DNA from: Paenibacillus sp. Soil522 | GTDB taxonomy: Bacteria; Bacillota; Bacilli; Paenibacillales; Paenibacillaceae | Assembly: GCF_001428245.1 (NCBI RefSeq) | Contig: NZ_LMRV01000002.1 | Coordinates: 62,001 to 126,000, forward strand | Length of the DNA stretch: 64,000 bases | Direction of reading: 5' to 3' | In this document: piece after piece, positions 42,788-51,663 of the stretch | Layout of the letters: every line of letters starts with the position of its first letter | Position numbering within the stretch: the stretch's first letter is position 1 | Program-made: the position numbers and the translations under genes | Notes under the pieces: model-generated | Seen by the model: only the letters and a program-made list of their open reading frames with translations | Told to the model about the DNA's origin: nothing | Databases searched by the model: none

Positions 42788-44548
42788 ATGAAGCGTCATC
42801 TAATGCGGGGAATGAGTTTCCGGACCAAGCTGATCGCTTCCTTTCTCGTGGCCAGTATTCTCCCGCTGCTTATTTTGCAAGCGTTTACGAACTATCAGAC
42901 CGGCAAAGCGATGCAAAACAAGATCGACGAGCTGGTGCAGATCAATCTCATGCAAACAGCCAAAAGCCTTGACTCGACCCTGTCCTCGTACAGGGATTTG
43001 GTGTTTCAATTATTTACGGATGCGGACGTCTTCAAGCTCGTTAACCGGATCATTCACGACGATCCCGACAAAGCGATGCTGCTCTATGATTTGCAGGACA
43101 TACTGATCCATTACGCATATACGAAGCAAGGCATCCGCAGCATCTCGGTGCTCATGCCGACCGGACAGGTCATCTCCTTCGACAAGGAATCGGAAGCGCT
43201 TAGCGGCTTGTGGCCGACTGGAGAGGAGGTCCTCCGGCTGAAGCTGTACAAGAAAGCGATGAGCATAGAAAATGAGAGCGTCATTACGAGTCCGGAAGCG
43301 GTCCAGTCGATTCATAACAATGAGTCGTACGTCTTCCACATCGCCCGCAAAATCACGAATCTGCAGCCAGGAAATACGAACGGCGTCGGCGTTCTCGTCA
43401 TTACGTTATATGAATCGGTGCTAAACCATGCGACATCGCTTACGCCGCCGAACATTCGCAGCTACAATGTGCTTGTCGACAGCGGCGGATCCGTCGTCTC
43501 GGCGCTGGACAAATCGATGATCGGCATGACGGTTGACCAAATCCCCATGAAAGCGCCGATCCTGAACACCTATAAGGAGAAGGTCAATGACTGGTCCATC
43601 GTCAATTTGACCGAGCAGATTGACTTGTTCGAGGAGATGTACAGTATGCAGCGGCTCGGCTGGATTGCAGATCTGCTCGCCATTCTTCTCTCCAGCATGA
43701 TGATCTACTACTTCTCCGACAGACTGACCGGCTCGATTCGAAAGGTCGTCAAAGCGATGCAATCCGCTCAGCGCGGCCGCCTCAATGTCCAGGTCGAGGA
43801 GCGCAGCAGAGATGAAATCTCCATCATTGCAACGAATTTCAATAAAATGATGGCTACCGTAAACCGCCTGATGCTGGAGACGACTCAAGCGACAAAGAAG
43901 CAGAAGGAAGCGGAGATCCGGGCTCTGGAAGCACAGATTAACCCTCATTTTCTCTATAACACGCTCGATTCGATCAATTGGATGGCCATTGAGAAGGATG
44001 AGCATGATATTAGCCGCATGCTGAAGAGCTTGGCCCAGATTTTGCGCTATAGCATCAATGCCAGCACGGCGACGGTCACTGTGCGGGATGAACTGGAATG
44101 GCTGCGCCAATATGTATTTCTGCAGCAGCATCGGTTCGACGATGCGTTCGAGTGCGAGATCGAATGCGGATCTGAGCTGCTGGAAGCCGGCATGCATAAG
44201 CTGCTTCTCCAACCTTTTATCGAAAACTCACTCGTTCACGCTTTCTCCGGCGTCACATCGGGAGGCAAGCTAAGCATTTCCCTCTACCGGGAAGATGAAT
44301 CTTACTTCGTCATCCGCATTGAAGATAACGGCAAAGGTATGGCTGCGGATAAATGCCGGATGCTTGTCGACTGCGAATACAGCGCTTCTTCAGCGGGGGT
44401 CGCGGGAAGCGGACTCGGCATCCGAAATACGTTCAACCGCCTCCATATCTATTACGGCGGAAAAGCGTCATGGAGCATTAACAGCGAGCTTGGCCGCGGA
44501 ACCGTCGTTTTGCTGCGATTGCCGCTGGAGCTTAAACGGAGGGATTGA
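42788..44548 (+). CDS. YesM-type sensor histidine kinase (cluster 1)
   Basis: A 586-residue membrane kinase. TM1 at residues 15-33, an extracellular sensor region, TM2 at about 292-310, HAMP near 310-365 (DRLTGSIRKVVKAMQSAQRGRLNVQVE) and a His_kinase domain with the phosphoacceptor His387 in AQINPHFLYNTLDS, then an HATPase_c part with LLLQPFIENSLVHAF (N box) and DNGKGM, GSGLGIRNTFNRL. It is four bases from the response regulator start and 218 bases after the permease. Its stimulus is probably the sugar bound by the adjacent transporter. Confidence 0.88.
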   Translation: MKRHLMRGMSFRTKLIASFLVASILPLLILQAFTNYQTGKAMQNKIDELVQINLMQTAKSLDSTLSSYRDLVFQLFTDADVFKLVNRIIHDDPDKAMLLYDLQDILIHYAYTKQGIRSISVLMPTGQVISFDKESEALSGLWPTGEEVLRLKLYKKAMSIENESVITSPEAVQSIHNNESYVFHIARKITNLQPGNTNGVGVLVITLYESVLNHATSLTPPNIRSYNVLVDSGGSVVSALDKSMIGMTVDQIPMKAPILNTYKEKVNDWSIVNLTEQIDLFEEMYSMQRLGWIADLLAILLSSMMIYYFSDRLTGSIRKVVKAMQSAQRGRLNVQVEERSRDEISIIATNFNKMMATVNRLMLETTQATKKQKEAEIRALEAQINPHFLYNTLDSINWMAIEKDEHDISRMLKSLAQILRYSINASTATVTVRDELEWLRQYVFLQQHRFDDAFECEIECGSELLEAGMHKLLLQPFIENSLVHAFSGVTSGGKLSISLYREDESYFVIRIEDNGKGMAADKCRMLVDCEYSASSAGVAGSGLGIRNTFNRLHIYYGGKASWSINSELGRGTVVLLRLPLELKRRD

Positions 44549-44551
44549 GTC

Positions 44552-46030
44552 ATGAAAATCGTAGTTATCGAGGACGAGAGAAAGACGCGTGCGGGTATCA
44601 TCCGGCTCATCGGGAAGCTAAGCCGCGATTACGAGGTGGTTGGAGAAGCGGAGGACGGCCGGGCCGGACTGGCGCTCATTTTGCAGCTGCAGCCGGATGT
44701 AGTCATTCTCGACGTACAAATGCCGGTCATGAACGGCCTGGAGATGCTTGAAGAGCTTAAGCGCAGCGGCAATGGGTCGAAGCTGGTCATCCTCTCCGGC
44801 CACTCCGAATTCGAATACGCCCGGCAAGCGATCCGGCTCGGAGCGTGCGAATATTTGATGAAGCCAATCACCGCCGATGATCTGGAGAAGACCCTCGGAC
44901 AGCTTCACCAAACGATCGTTCTGGAGACACTATTTGGAGCGGAGCGGTCCGACAATCGGGATAGCTCCCGCGTCCGGCTCGCGCCTGACCGCCCCTTATG
45001 GGCCGCCGCCATCCATCCCTGCAATGCGGATGAGTATAGATTGCAGCAAGCTTGGCCGCTGCTGCGCGAAAAAATCAGCCGTACCGCGCCGGAAGCCGTC
45101 CTGTTGCTGGAACGGGCAGCGGACGGCTCATTCGTTCTGCTCGGCCAGACCGGAGCTTGGGACGGGATAGGCCGACCGGCATTTGCCAATCAGCTGATCG
45201 GCGAAGCTGAAGCCGTCCTGCGAGATTGCGGCTTAAATGACATCGTATGGACATGGCGGACAGTGGAGCGATTGTCCGTGCTGCCCGAGCGGCTTGGCGA
45301 TCTCTTTGAGCTCCAGTGCTGGGCAATTGTCATCGGTAACCGCATCCAGCTGGAGGATATCGCCGCCGCCGAACGGGCATGTATGCCGCTGCAATACCCG
45401 TTTTCGCTGGAAATTAAGGCGAAGAAGGCAATCAGCGGATCGAATAAAGGCAGCATCACCGAGACAGCCCGCCAGTTCCTCGATGAATGCTTTCGTGAGA
45501 GCCATCACCCGCAGGATATTCTCGAGGCTTGCTACCGCTTCGCCTCCTCGGTGCTTCATGTGCGCGGACAGCTGGAGCAGAGCGGCTTCGAATATCAGGG
45601 CGGCAAGGAGCTGCTGCTTGCCATAAGTGAAGCGCGGACGCGGCATGGACTGGAGCAGGCTCTGCTCGCGGTCGCCGCAAAAGCCGCATCGGAAGGTCCG
45701 GCGGCGGAAACGTACGGATTGCTCGTCAACAAGGCGCTGCACATGGCGCGCGAACGCTATGCCCAAGGGATTACACTTGAAGAATCGGCGACAGCCTTGA
45801 ACATTACGCCTGAATATTTAAGTACCCTGATCAACAAGGAGACCGGCAAAACATTCACTGCGCATTTGAAGGAAATGAGAATCTGCCGCGCCAAGGAGCT
45901 GCTTCTTTCCGGCAAGCTGAAAGCCTTCGAGATCGGTGTCCGGGTCGGCTACGCGGATTCGAAATATTTCTGCCGCGTCTTCAAGGAGCACACGGGCATG
46001 ACGCCGGTTGAATATCAGAAGAAGAATTAA
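44552..46030 (+). CDS. YesN-type response regulator with AraC output (cluster 1)
   Basis: A 492-residue regulator. N-terminal receiver with Asp8-Glu region (VVIEDE), phosphoacceptor Asp54 (VILDVQMPVMNG) and Lys near 106 (LMKPI); C-terminal AraC HTH of two helix-turn-helix units (NITPEYLSTLINKETGKTFTAHLKEMRI and EIGVRVGYADSKYFCRVFKEHTGMTPVEYQ, in parts). It presumably activates the sugar importer upstream. GGAGGGATTGAG serves as SD inside the kinase gene end. Confidence 0.88.
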   Translation: MKIVVIEDERKTRAGIIRLIGKLSRDYEVVGEAEDGRAGLALILQLQPDVVILDVQMPVMNGLEMLEELKRSGNGSKLVILSGHSEFEYARQAIRLGACEYLMKPITADDLEKTLGQLHQTIVLETLFGAERSDNRDSSRVRLAPDRPLWAAAIHPCNADEYRLQQAWPLLREKISRTAPEAVLLLERAADGSFVLLGQTGAWDGIGRPAFANQLIGEAEAVLRDCGLNDIVWTWRTVERLSVLPERLGDLFELQCWAIVIGNRIQLEDIAAAERACMPLQYPFSLEIKAKKAISGSNKGSITETARQFLDECFRESHHPQDILEACYRFASSVLHVRGQLEQSGFEYQGGKELLLAISEARTRHGLEQALLAVAAKAASEGPAAETYGLLVNKALHMARERYAQGITLEESATALNITPEYLSTLINKETGKTFTAHLKEMRICRAKELLLSGKLKAFEIGVRVGYADSKYFCRVFKEHTGMTPVEYQKKN

Positions 46031-46049
46031 CGCTTTAATAGAAAAACGA

Positions 46050-46094
46050 GAGCATCTCAGTTAGATGCTCAGGCTGTCGAGACAGCCTCTTTTG
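46050..46094 (+). terminator. Tandem-hairpin terminator of cluster 1
   Basis: Two adjacent hairpins, gagcatct/agatgctc and aggctgtc/gacagcct, the second followed by CTTTTGT. Confidence 0.6.
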
Positions 46095-46096
46095 TA

Positions 46097-46184
46097 CCAA
46101 ATTAATTTAATACGACACCGCATTAATAATCCAGGCTGTCAGGTTCCATTCTCCGAGCAAATTTGATGCGGTATGAATTAAATT
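46097..46184. repeat. Long imperfect inverted repeat
   Basis: The arms aatttaata..accgcat (46100-46125) and atgcggtatgaattaaatt (46165-46183) can pair around about 40 bases. It is AT-rich, unexplained, and sits in a gap without a gene; it might be a large terminator or a decayed mobile fragment. Confidence 0.35.
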
Positions 46185-46368
46185 TTTACATTTCCTTAAG
46201 TTGTGATTGATTTTCAATGAGGAACATCATAATGAAATGCGTATAACAAAAAGTTAAGTCCCTAATATATGTAAGATGAAGGTCTTTGTGACATTTCACT
46301 TTTACATTACATTGCATTAACACTGGGATAAAAAACCGTCTATATAATAATGCAAATAGGAGGTGGAC

Positions 46369-46482
46369 ATTATCCCATACTACGATGAAGATCGAGTACC
46401 ATTTGACCAGCCGGAGGAAGTGAAAAAAGATACAGTAACTATTAATGATAAAGAGGAGAAAAAGAAGCAAATGTCTTCATGA
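46369..46482 (+). CDS. Tiny charged protein
   Basis: A 37-residue frame (IIPYYDEDRVPFDQPEE..., then KDTVTINDKEEKKKQ) with a very acidic N-terminus and a Lys/Glu-rich end. AGGAGGT (46360-46364) is right for a start near 46369, but the codon there is ATT; GTG 46363 overlaps the binding site. TATAAT at 46343-46348 is a likely -10. A terminator covers its stop codon. The presence of promoter, SD and terminator supports a real gene, with an uncommon start; I do not recognise the protein. Confidence 0.5.
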   Translation: MIPYYDEDRVPFDQPEEVKKDTVTINDKEEKKKQMSS

Positions 46483-46500
46483 CAGTGCTTCTTTTTTTTA
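46461..46500 (+). terminator. Terminator of the tiny gene
   Basis: Stem aagaagca..tgcttctt with an inner tgtc/gaca pair, followed by TTTTTTTT. Confidence 0.75.
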
Positions 46501-46548
46501 AATATAAGAATTTACAAGTTTCACATTTATAAATAAGCTTATATTTCA

Positions 46549-46599
46549 CCGCGAAACGAGCTGTTGCCGCCAAAGGACGGCGACAGCCGTTTACGCTTG
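46549..46599 (+). repeat. Interspersed hairpin repeat, copy B
   Basis: CCGCGAAACGAGCT .. AGCCGTTTACGCTTG with a near-perfect inner stem gctgttgccg/cggcgacagc. Shares ends with copies A and C. It abuts the stop codon of the short pyruvate kinase gene (46600) and may serve as its 3' hairpin. Confidence 0.65.
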
Positions 46600-47667
46600 T
46601 TACATTTCCTTAAAAGGAAAGCGAGCGTATACGTCTTTCAGGTTATAGGACTGCTTGCGGGCGATCTCCTCGGCATACTCGGAAACGCACTTCAGTACCT
46701 TGACAGATTGGACCGGATGTTTACCCACCGAGCTCTCGGCCGATAGCATGACCGCACTTGTACCGTCTTGTACCGCCTGGAAAATATCTGTCACTTCGGC
46801 CCTTGTGGGTACGGGCTCAGCAATCATGGATTGAAGCATTTGAGTAGCCGTAATGACGTAGATGCCGTATTCTCTGCATTCTTTGAGGAGCGCTTTTTGA
46901 ATCAGAGGGATTTGCTCGAACGGCAGTTCGACCCCGAGATCGCCCCTTGCAATCATAATGCCATCTGATAGTGCTGCAATGTCACGAAAATTTTTAACGC
47001 CTTCCACTGTTTCGATTTTAGCCACGAGTTTGGGAATGGTTCCGGACAAAGATCGGCAAAAGGCCCGTACTTGGTCCAAATGGGCAGCTTGGCGGATGAA
47101 TGAACAGGCAATCAGATCGATTCCTTCTTCGAGCAGGAACGCGAGATCCTCTTGATCTTTTTTCGTCAGTGCGGGTATATTCAGTTTGGTTCCGGGGAAA
47201 TTGACGCTTTTGTTGCTGCTTATGAGACCGCCGACAATCACTTTGGTTAATATCCGCTCGGAGTTGACCTCTGTGACCGCAAGCTTGACCGCACCATCAT
47301 TGATAAGAATGAATGCCCCCGAAACGATGTCCCCCGTAATGTCAGGATAGTCGATATTCGCTCTGTGACCGTTACCGGTAACGGGAGTAACCAATAGTTC
47401 AAACGGCTGCCCCTCTTCGAGCAAAATACCGTCTCCTTCAACCTCGCCCAACCGGATTTTTGGGCCCTGCAGATCGCTCATTATGCGGAGCGGCATGTCG
47501 ATTTCACTACTGGCTTCCCTTAAATGGCGTATGATTTCTCTATGACTTTCATGAGAGCCGTGAGACATATTCAATCTGGCGACCGTCATGCCGCCAAGAA
47601 ACAACTCCCGTACAACTGCAGGGGAAGAGCTGGCTGGTCCGATCGTGCAAATCACGTCAATACTCAT
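46600..47667 (-). CDS. Pyruvate kinase-like protein lacking the C-terminal domain
   Basis: A 355-residue pyruvate kinase barrel with its B domain, compared with about 470-585 in usual enzymes. Catalytic blocks are kept: ARLNMSHGSHESH near 30-42, SDLQGPKIR near 64, LVAKIET near 213, MIARGDLGVELP near 232-244, and VITATQMLQSM near 270. The final block is DGTSAVMLSAESSVGKHPVQ where usual enzymes have SGETA. The C-terminal regulatory domain is missing and the protein ends cleanly in KEM, so either a natural short form or a paralogue that lost allostery. SD AGGAGG precedes ATG. Confidence 0.8.
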   Translation of the reverse strand: MSIDVICTIGPASSSPAVVRELFLGGMTVARLNMSHGSHESHREIIRHLREASSEIDMPLRIMSDLQGPKIRLGEVEGDGILLEEGQPFELLVTPVTGNGHRANIDYPDITGDIVSGAFILINDGAVKLAVTEVNSERILTKVIVGGLISSNKSVNFPGTKLNIPALTKKDQEDLAFLLEEGIDLIACSFIRQAAHLDQVRAFCRSLSGTIPKLVAKIETVEGVKNFRDIAALSDGIMIARGDLGVELPFEQIPLIQKALLKECREYGIYVITATQMLQSMIAEPVPTRAEVTDIFQAVQDGTSAVMLSAESSVGKHPVQSVKVLKCVSEYAEEIARKQSYNLKDVYARFPFKEM

Positions 47668-47758
47668 TGATTTATCCTCCTATGATCCTCATTCAATTTG
47701 TAGATACCACCCTTATTATGCTTTATTTATGGAAAAATATGTATACATATAAGCAAAG

Positions 47759-47802
47759 AAAAGAGCTGTCCATGGTCATCGACCTAAATGGACAGCTCTT
47801 TT
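47759..47802 (-). terminator. Terminator of the cluster 2 permease operon
   Basis: Stem aaaagagctgtccat/atggacagctctttt with a 14-base loop, just after the permease stop (47812) on the minus strand. Confidence 0.8.
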
Positions 47803-47811
47803 GTATATTTA

Positions 47812-48651
47812 TTAACCTTTCACCGCGCCGGCGACAACGCCTTTAACGATGTATTTTTGCAAGAAGATAAACACGATGATAGACGGCAGCACGGCCATTA
47901 CCATGGCGGTCATGGCATATTGCCAATCGGATGTGTATTGACCGACAAAGGTGTAAGCGGCAAGCGTCAACGTTTTTGTTTCGGGAGAGCCGTTAACCAT
48001 AAGCAGCGGAAGCAGGAAGTCATTCCATATCCACATCACGTCAATGATAATGATCGTCGTCGTAACCGACTTTAGCAGCGGGAAGATGACGAGAAAGAAC
48101 AGCTTGAAGCCGGAAGCGCCGTCAATCGTCGCGCTTTCATCAATTTCCTGGGGAATACCCTTCACGAAGCCGTGATAGATAAATACGGCGAGCGGTGCGC
48201 CGAAGCCCCAGTAGAGAATGCCTAGTCCCCAAGTACTTTCAGAAAGATTTAAATCTTTGGCCAGCTGCAGCACGGTAAGCATGATCGATTGGAACGGAAT
48301 CAGCATCGGCATAATGCAGACCAGGTAAAGCAGCGCGCTCCAGCGCGTCTTCGTTCTTGCCAGCTTGTAAGCAGCGATCGAGGATACGAGGATGATCCCC
48401 GCAAGCCCGACGGCTGTAATAATAAAGTTGTTAAGGAACAGCTTCGGATAGTTGATGAATGACCATACATAGGAATAGTTTTCGAATACGAGCTGCTTAG
48501 GCAGGGCAATGACATCGGTCATCACCTCGCCGAAGCTTTTGAGCGAGTTGTTAATGGCCAAGAACAACGGATATAGAAACACGAGCGAGAGGAGCACCAT
48601 CACGATCTCTAGGACGATGCGTCCTGCTCTTGTATTGCTTTGCGTTTTCAT
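47812..48651 (-). CDS. Sugar ABC importer, MalG-type permease (cluster 2)
   Basis: A 279-residue permease with helices near residues 10-30, 75-97, 105-125, 140-160, 180-200 and 243-262. EAA loop: DESATIDGASGFKLFFLVIFPLLKS near 170-195. Its start overlaps the upstream permease stop (TAATG). Ends at the terminator above. Confidence 0.87.
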   Translation of the reverse strand: MKTQSNTRAGRIVLEIVMVLLSLVFLYPLFLAINNSLKSFGEVMTDVIALPKQLVFENYSYVWSFINYPKLFLNNFIITAVGLAGIILVSSIAAYKLARTKTRWSALLYLVCIMPMLIPFQSIMLTVLQLAKDLNLSESTWGLGILYWGFGAPLAVFIYHGFVKGIPQEIDESATIDGASGFKLFFLVIFPLLKSVTTTIIIIDVMWIWNDFLLPLLMVNGSPETKTLTLAAYTFVGQYTSDWQYAMTAMVMAVLPSIIVFIFLQKYIVKGVVAGAVKG

Positions 48652-49541
48652 TAGGCTTCAACCTCCCTGCGTTTGAAGAGCGTCAACTGAATGATCGTAA
48701 CGAACAATACCGCAACGAACAGAATGAGCGCTTTCGCCGTTCCGTAGCCGTAAAGGTTGTTCTGGAACGTATCTCTGTAAATGTCATAAGCGATGCTGTA
48801 GGTCGTACCGCCGGGACCGCCGCCAGTCAGCGACAGGATCACATCGAATACTTTGATGGAGTTCGTTAAAGCCATGAATACGGAAATCGTAATCGATGGC
48901 GCAAGAAGCGGCAGCGTAATGCTGAAGAAGCGTCTTACCGGGCCGGCGCCGTCTACGGTCGCAGCTTCCTTCAAATCATCCGGTACGGACTGCAGGCCGG
49001 CAATGTAAATCACTAAATAAAAGCCGATGGATTGCCAGATGGAGACAAACAATATGGAGACGAATGCAAGTCCCGGCTCTCCGAGCCAGCTCATTTCGAA
49101 TATGCCCCAGCCTGTGCTAGCCGCGAGCGACTCAAAGCCCTGCATGAAAATGAATTTCCAAATGAAACCTACGATAACTAAACTAAGAATATACGGGATA
49201 AAGAAGGCAGCCCGCAGCCACGAGGACGTTTTGAGCTTCATGTCGAGCACGACAGCAAGCAGGATAGCCAGTACGTTCACTAAAACGATGTACAAAACCG
49301 CGTATTTGACCGTAAACCACGCGGAGCTGGCAAAGTTGGCGTCACCCATAAAAATTTGCTTGAAGTTATCAAGCCCGACAAACGTCGGATGCTTGGATAT
49401 ACCGTTCCACTTGGTCATGGAATAACGGATGGTCATTGCGAACGGGATGTAAAACGCTACGGCGATACAAATTAATACCGGCAAGGTAAAGATGCCGAAT
49501 TCGAGCTTTTCGCCCCATTTTCTGCCTAATGCTTTAAACAT
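48651..49541 (-). CDS. Sugar ABC importer, MalF-type permease (cluster 2)
   Basis: A 296-residue permease with N-terminal helix near residues 18-40. EAA loop: KEAATVDGAGPVRRFFSITLPLLAPS near 190-215. AGAGGTG lies 7-8 bases before ATG 49541; longer readings upstream run through copy C of the hairpin repeat and are rejected. First gene of the minus-strand pair; the binding protein of the set lies on the plus strand at 53411. No ATPase gene in the set. Confidence 0.87.
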   Translation of the reverse strand: MFKALGRKWGEKLEFGIFTLPVLICIAVAFYIPFAMTIRYSMTKWNGISKHPTFVGLDNFKQIFMGDANFASSAWFTVKYAVLYIVLVNVLAILLAVVLDMKLKTSSWLRAAFFIPYILSLVIVGFIWKFIFMQGFESLAASTGWGIFEMSWLGEPGLAFVSILFVSIWQSIGFYLVIYIAGLQSVPDDLKEAATVDGAGPVRRFFSITLPLLAPSITISVFMALTNSIKVFDVILSLTGGGPGGTTYSIAYDIYRDTFQNNLYGYGTAKALILFVAVLFVTIIQLTLFKRREVEA

Positions 49542-49596
49542 CAACGCACCTCTTCTCTTTGCAGTTCGTCTAGCGGTTCTAGTTTGCTGAGCTATA

Positions 49597-49646
49597 CAAG
49601 CGTAAACGGCTTGTGCCATTATGTAATGGCAAGACTCGTTCCGCCG
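49597..49646 (-). repeat. Interspersed hairpin repeat, copy C (opposite strand)
   Basis: CAAGCGTAAACGGCT .. ACTCGTTCCGCCG is the reverse complement of the pattern of copies A and B, with an inner hairpin cttgtgccatta/taatggcaag. It stands in the gap between the divergent permease and kinase genes. Confidence 0.65.
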
Positions 49647-49806
49647 AAAAATATAACCGCAGTATAAATGTGAGGCAGCAAAATCTTATCTTTCAAGAAA
49701 TCGGTATCAGCTATATTGTGTATTATAAAACAGCCGCTTGCCTGCAAAAATGGATTTAACAAATCAGTTAGGGGTAAAAAGGTGAACGGAATAATGAGCC
49801 GAAGGG

Positions 49807-51663
49807 ATGGAGAAAACCATTATAAATAAACTGCTTAAGGCTGGAAGGGACCTCGTCGAGCGATTGTCGAGAAGGCTGGTGAACAAGCTTATTTTACTTT
49901 TCACGTCCATTATTATTCTTGTTGTCGGATCGCTGACTTTTATTTCATATCAGATGCTTCAGAAGGAGTCGGTTACGAACAGCATTACCAGCACGTCGAA
50001 TAACCTGCTGCTCGTAAATCAGAATATGGAGGATTATTTGAAGGGGATGGAGCAGCTGTCGCTGCCGCAAATCCGGTACGACGAAATTACGTATGCGATT
50101 TTGCACGAATCGGAGGATTATGCGTCGAAGATGTATTTGGAGGATTATTTGCGCGAGCTTTTTTATTCCCGCGACGATCTTGAAGCCATCTATTTGTATG
50201 TCATTAAGGAGAAGAAATATTATTCGGTTTCGCAGGAAAATTACAATATTACCGTACGAACGGGCTCGGATCCTGCTATTAGCGAATTACCGTGGTACAA
50301 GAAAGCGATGGCGAGCCCCTTCAACCGCTCCTATCAGTCTTTTGTAGAGCCGGGAAGCAGCCCGGGCTACCCGGTAAGCACGGAAGACAGCTTCATGGCA
50401 TACCACAGAGTGCTGCGCTCGATTGTATCCAGGCAGCCTCAGGCCGTGCTGTCCTTTTACTTCGATTCATCGGTGAGAGATGAGATTTTGAGGGATATTC
50501 CATTCGACGAGGGTCAGCATTTGCTGTATTTAAGTCCGGACAATGAACCCTTTTATACGGATGATATCAGCTTTTACGAGCGTGCGAAGGCGGTTGCCTT
50601 ATCGGATAAACTGACGAATAAGCCTAACGGCCAGCTGACATGGTCAGAGGCCGAGCAAAAGTATCTTGTCGTTTACGATATCGGGGAGCAGGAGGGCTGG
50701 AAGCTCGTGAAGCCCATTCCTTATACGCAAATTTATGAGGCAGCCACGACGACCAGAAATATTAACTTCACGATCGGCTTTCTCTTCCTGCTGCTGTCCC
50801 TCATAGTCGTCACGTATTTCTCCAATGCGATTACAAAGCCGCTGCAAAAGCTGTCTTATCAAATGAATCGCTTTAGTACGGGGGACTTCGATGCGGAGGC
50901 AGCGGTGAAGGGCAGAGATGAGATTGCCTATTTGTCGCGCCATTTCAATCAGATGGTCAGACGGACCAATGATCTGATCAATGAACGGTACAAAATGAAG
51001 CTGGTTGAAAAAAATGCGATATTAAAAGCGTTGGAAGCGGAAATAAATCCTCACTTCTTATATAATGCGCTGCAAGCTATTTCGACAAAAGCACTGAAAA
51101 ACGAACGCTTCGACATTGCGGATATGGTGGATGCGCTGGCGCTGACGCTGCGGTACTGCATCAGCGGGAAGGATATCGTACAAGCGCGGGCGGAATTAAA
51201 GCATATTGAAAACTACATGTCCCTGCAGAAGGCGCGTTTTGGCAGCCGGCTGCAGGTTACGTATAAATGGGAGGAGTCGCTAATGGAGCTGGAAATTCCG
51301 AAGCTGTCGATTCAGACGCTGGCAGAAAATTCGATTAAACATGCCCTTGAGAAGGTATCCAGCGCAATCACGATCGACATTCGCGCGGAGCTAACCGAAT
51401 CGCATGCCGTGATTTCCGTAAGGGATAACGGGCCGGGCTTTTCACGGGAGAGATTGGAGCAGGTGAGAAAATCGTTTCTAAGCGAATGGAAGGATCGCGG
51501 AGGCGAGGAAGAGAGTATTGGTCTTGTCAATCTGAATACGCGCCTCAAGCTGCTTTACGGAGATGAGGCGGAGCTTGTCATACGGACGGATAAAGCAGGC
51601 ACGGAGATGGAAATGTTATTACCGCGAGGAGGCGTCAGCCATGTACAGAGTGCTCATAATTGA
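49807..51663 (+). CDS. YesM-type sensor histidine kinase (cluster 2)
   Basis: A 618-residue kinase: TM1 near residues 27-47, a large extracellular sensor, TM2 near 320-340, HAMP near 340-395 and phosphoacceptor His416 in AEINPHFLYNALQAIS, with an HATPase part (LSIQTLAENSIKHAL, DNGPGFS, GLVNLNTRLKL). The first in-frame ATG is 49807; its binding site (GAAGGG) is very close. Overlaps the regulator gene by 23 bases. Confidence 0.87.
   Translation: MEKTIINKLLKAGRDLVERLSRRLVNKLILLFTSIIILVVGSLTFISYQMLQKESVTNSITSTSNNLLLVNQNMEDYLKGMEQLSLPQIRYDEITYAILHESEDYASKMYLEDYLRELFYSRDDLEAIYLYVIKEKKYYSVSQENYNITVRTGSDPAISELPWYKKAMASPFNRSYQSFVEPGSSPGYPVSTEDSFMAYHRVLRSIVSRQPQAVLSFYFDSSVRDEILRDIPFDEGQHLLYLSPDNEPFYTDDISFYERAKAVALSDKLTNKPNGQLTWSEAEQKYLVVYDIGEQEGWKLVKPIPYTQIYEAATTTRNINFTIGFLFLLLSLIVVTYFSNAITKPLQKLSYQMNRFSTGDFDAEAAVKGRDEIAYLSRHFNQMVRRTNDLINERYKMKLVEKNAILKALEAEINPHFLYNALQAISTKALKNERFDIADMVDALALTLRYCISGKDIVQARAELKHIENYMSLQKARFGSRLQVTYKWEESLMELEIPKLSIQTLAENSIKHALEKVSSAITIDIRAELTESHAVISVRDNGPGFSRERLEQVRKSFLSEWKDRGGEEESIGLVNLNTRLKLLYGDEAELVIRTDKAGTEMEMLLPRGGVSHVQSAHN

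Noticed and set aside
43421-44212. A 263-codon minus-strand frame inside the cluster 1 sensor kinase gene
   Set aside because: The kinase frame is intact with its His and N boxes; the minus frame has no ribosome binding site or family match.
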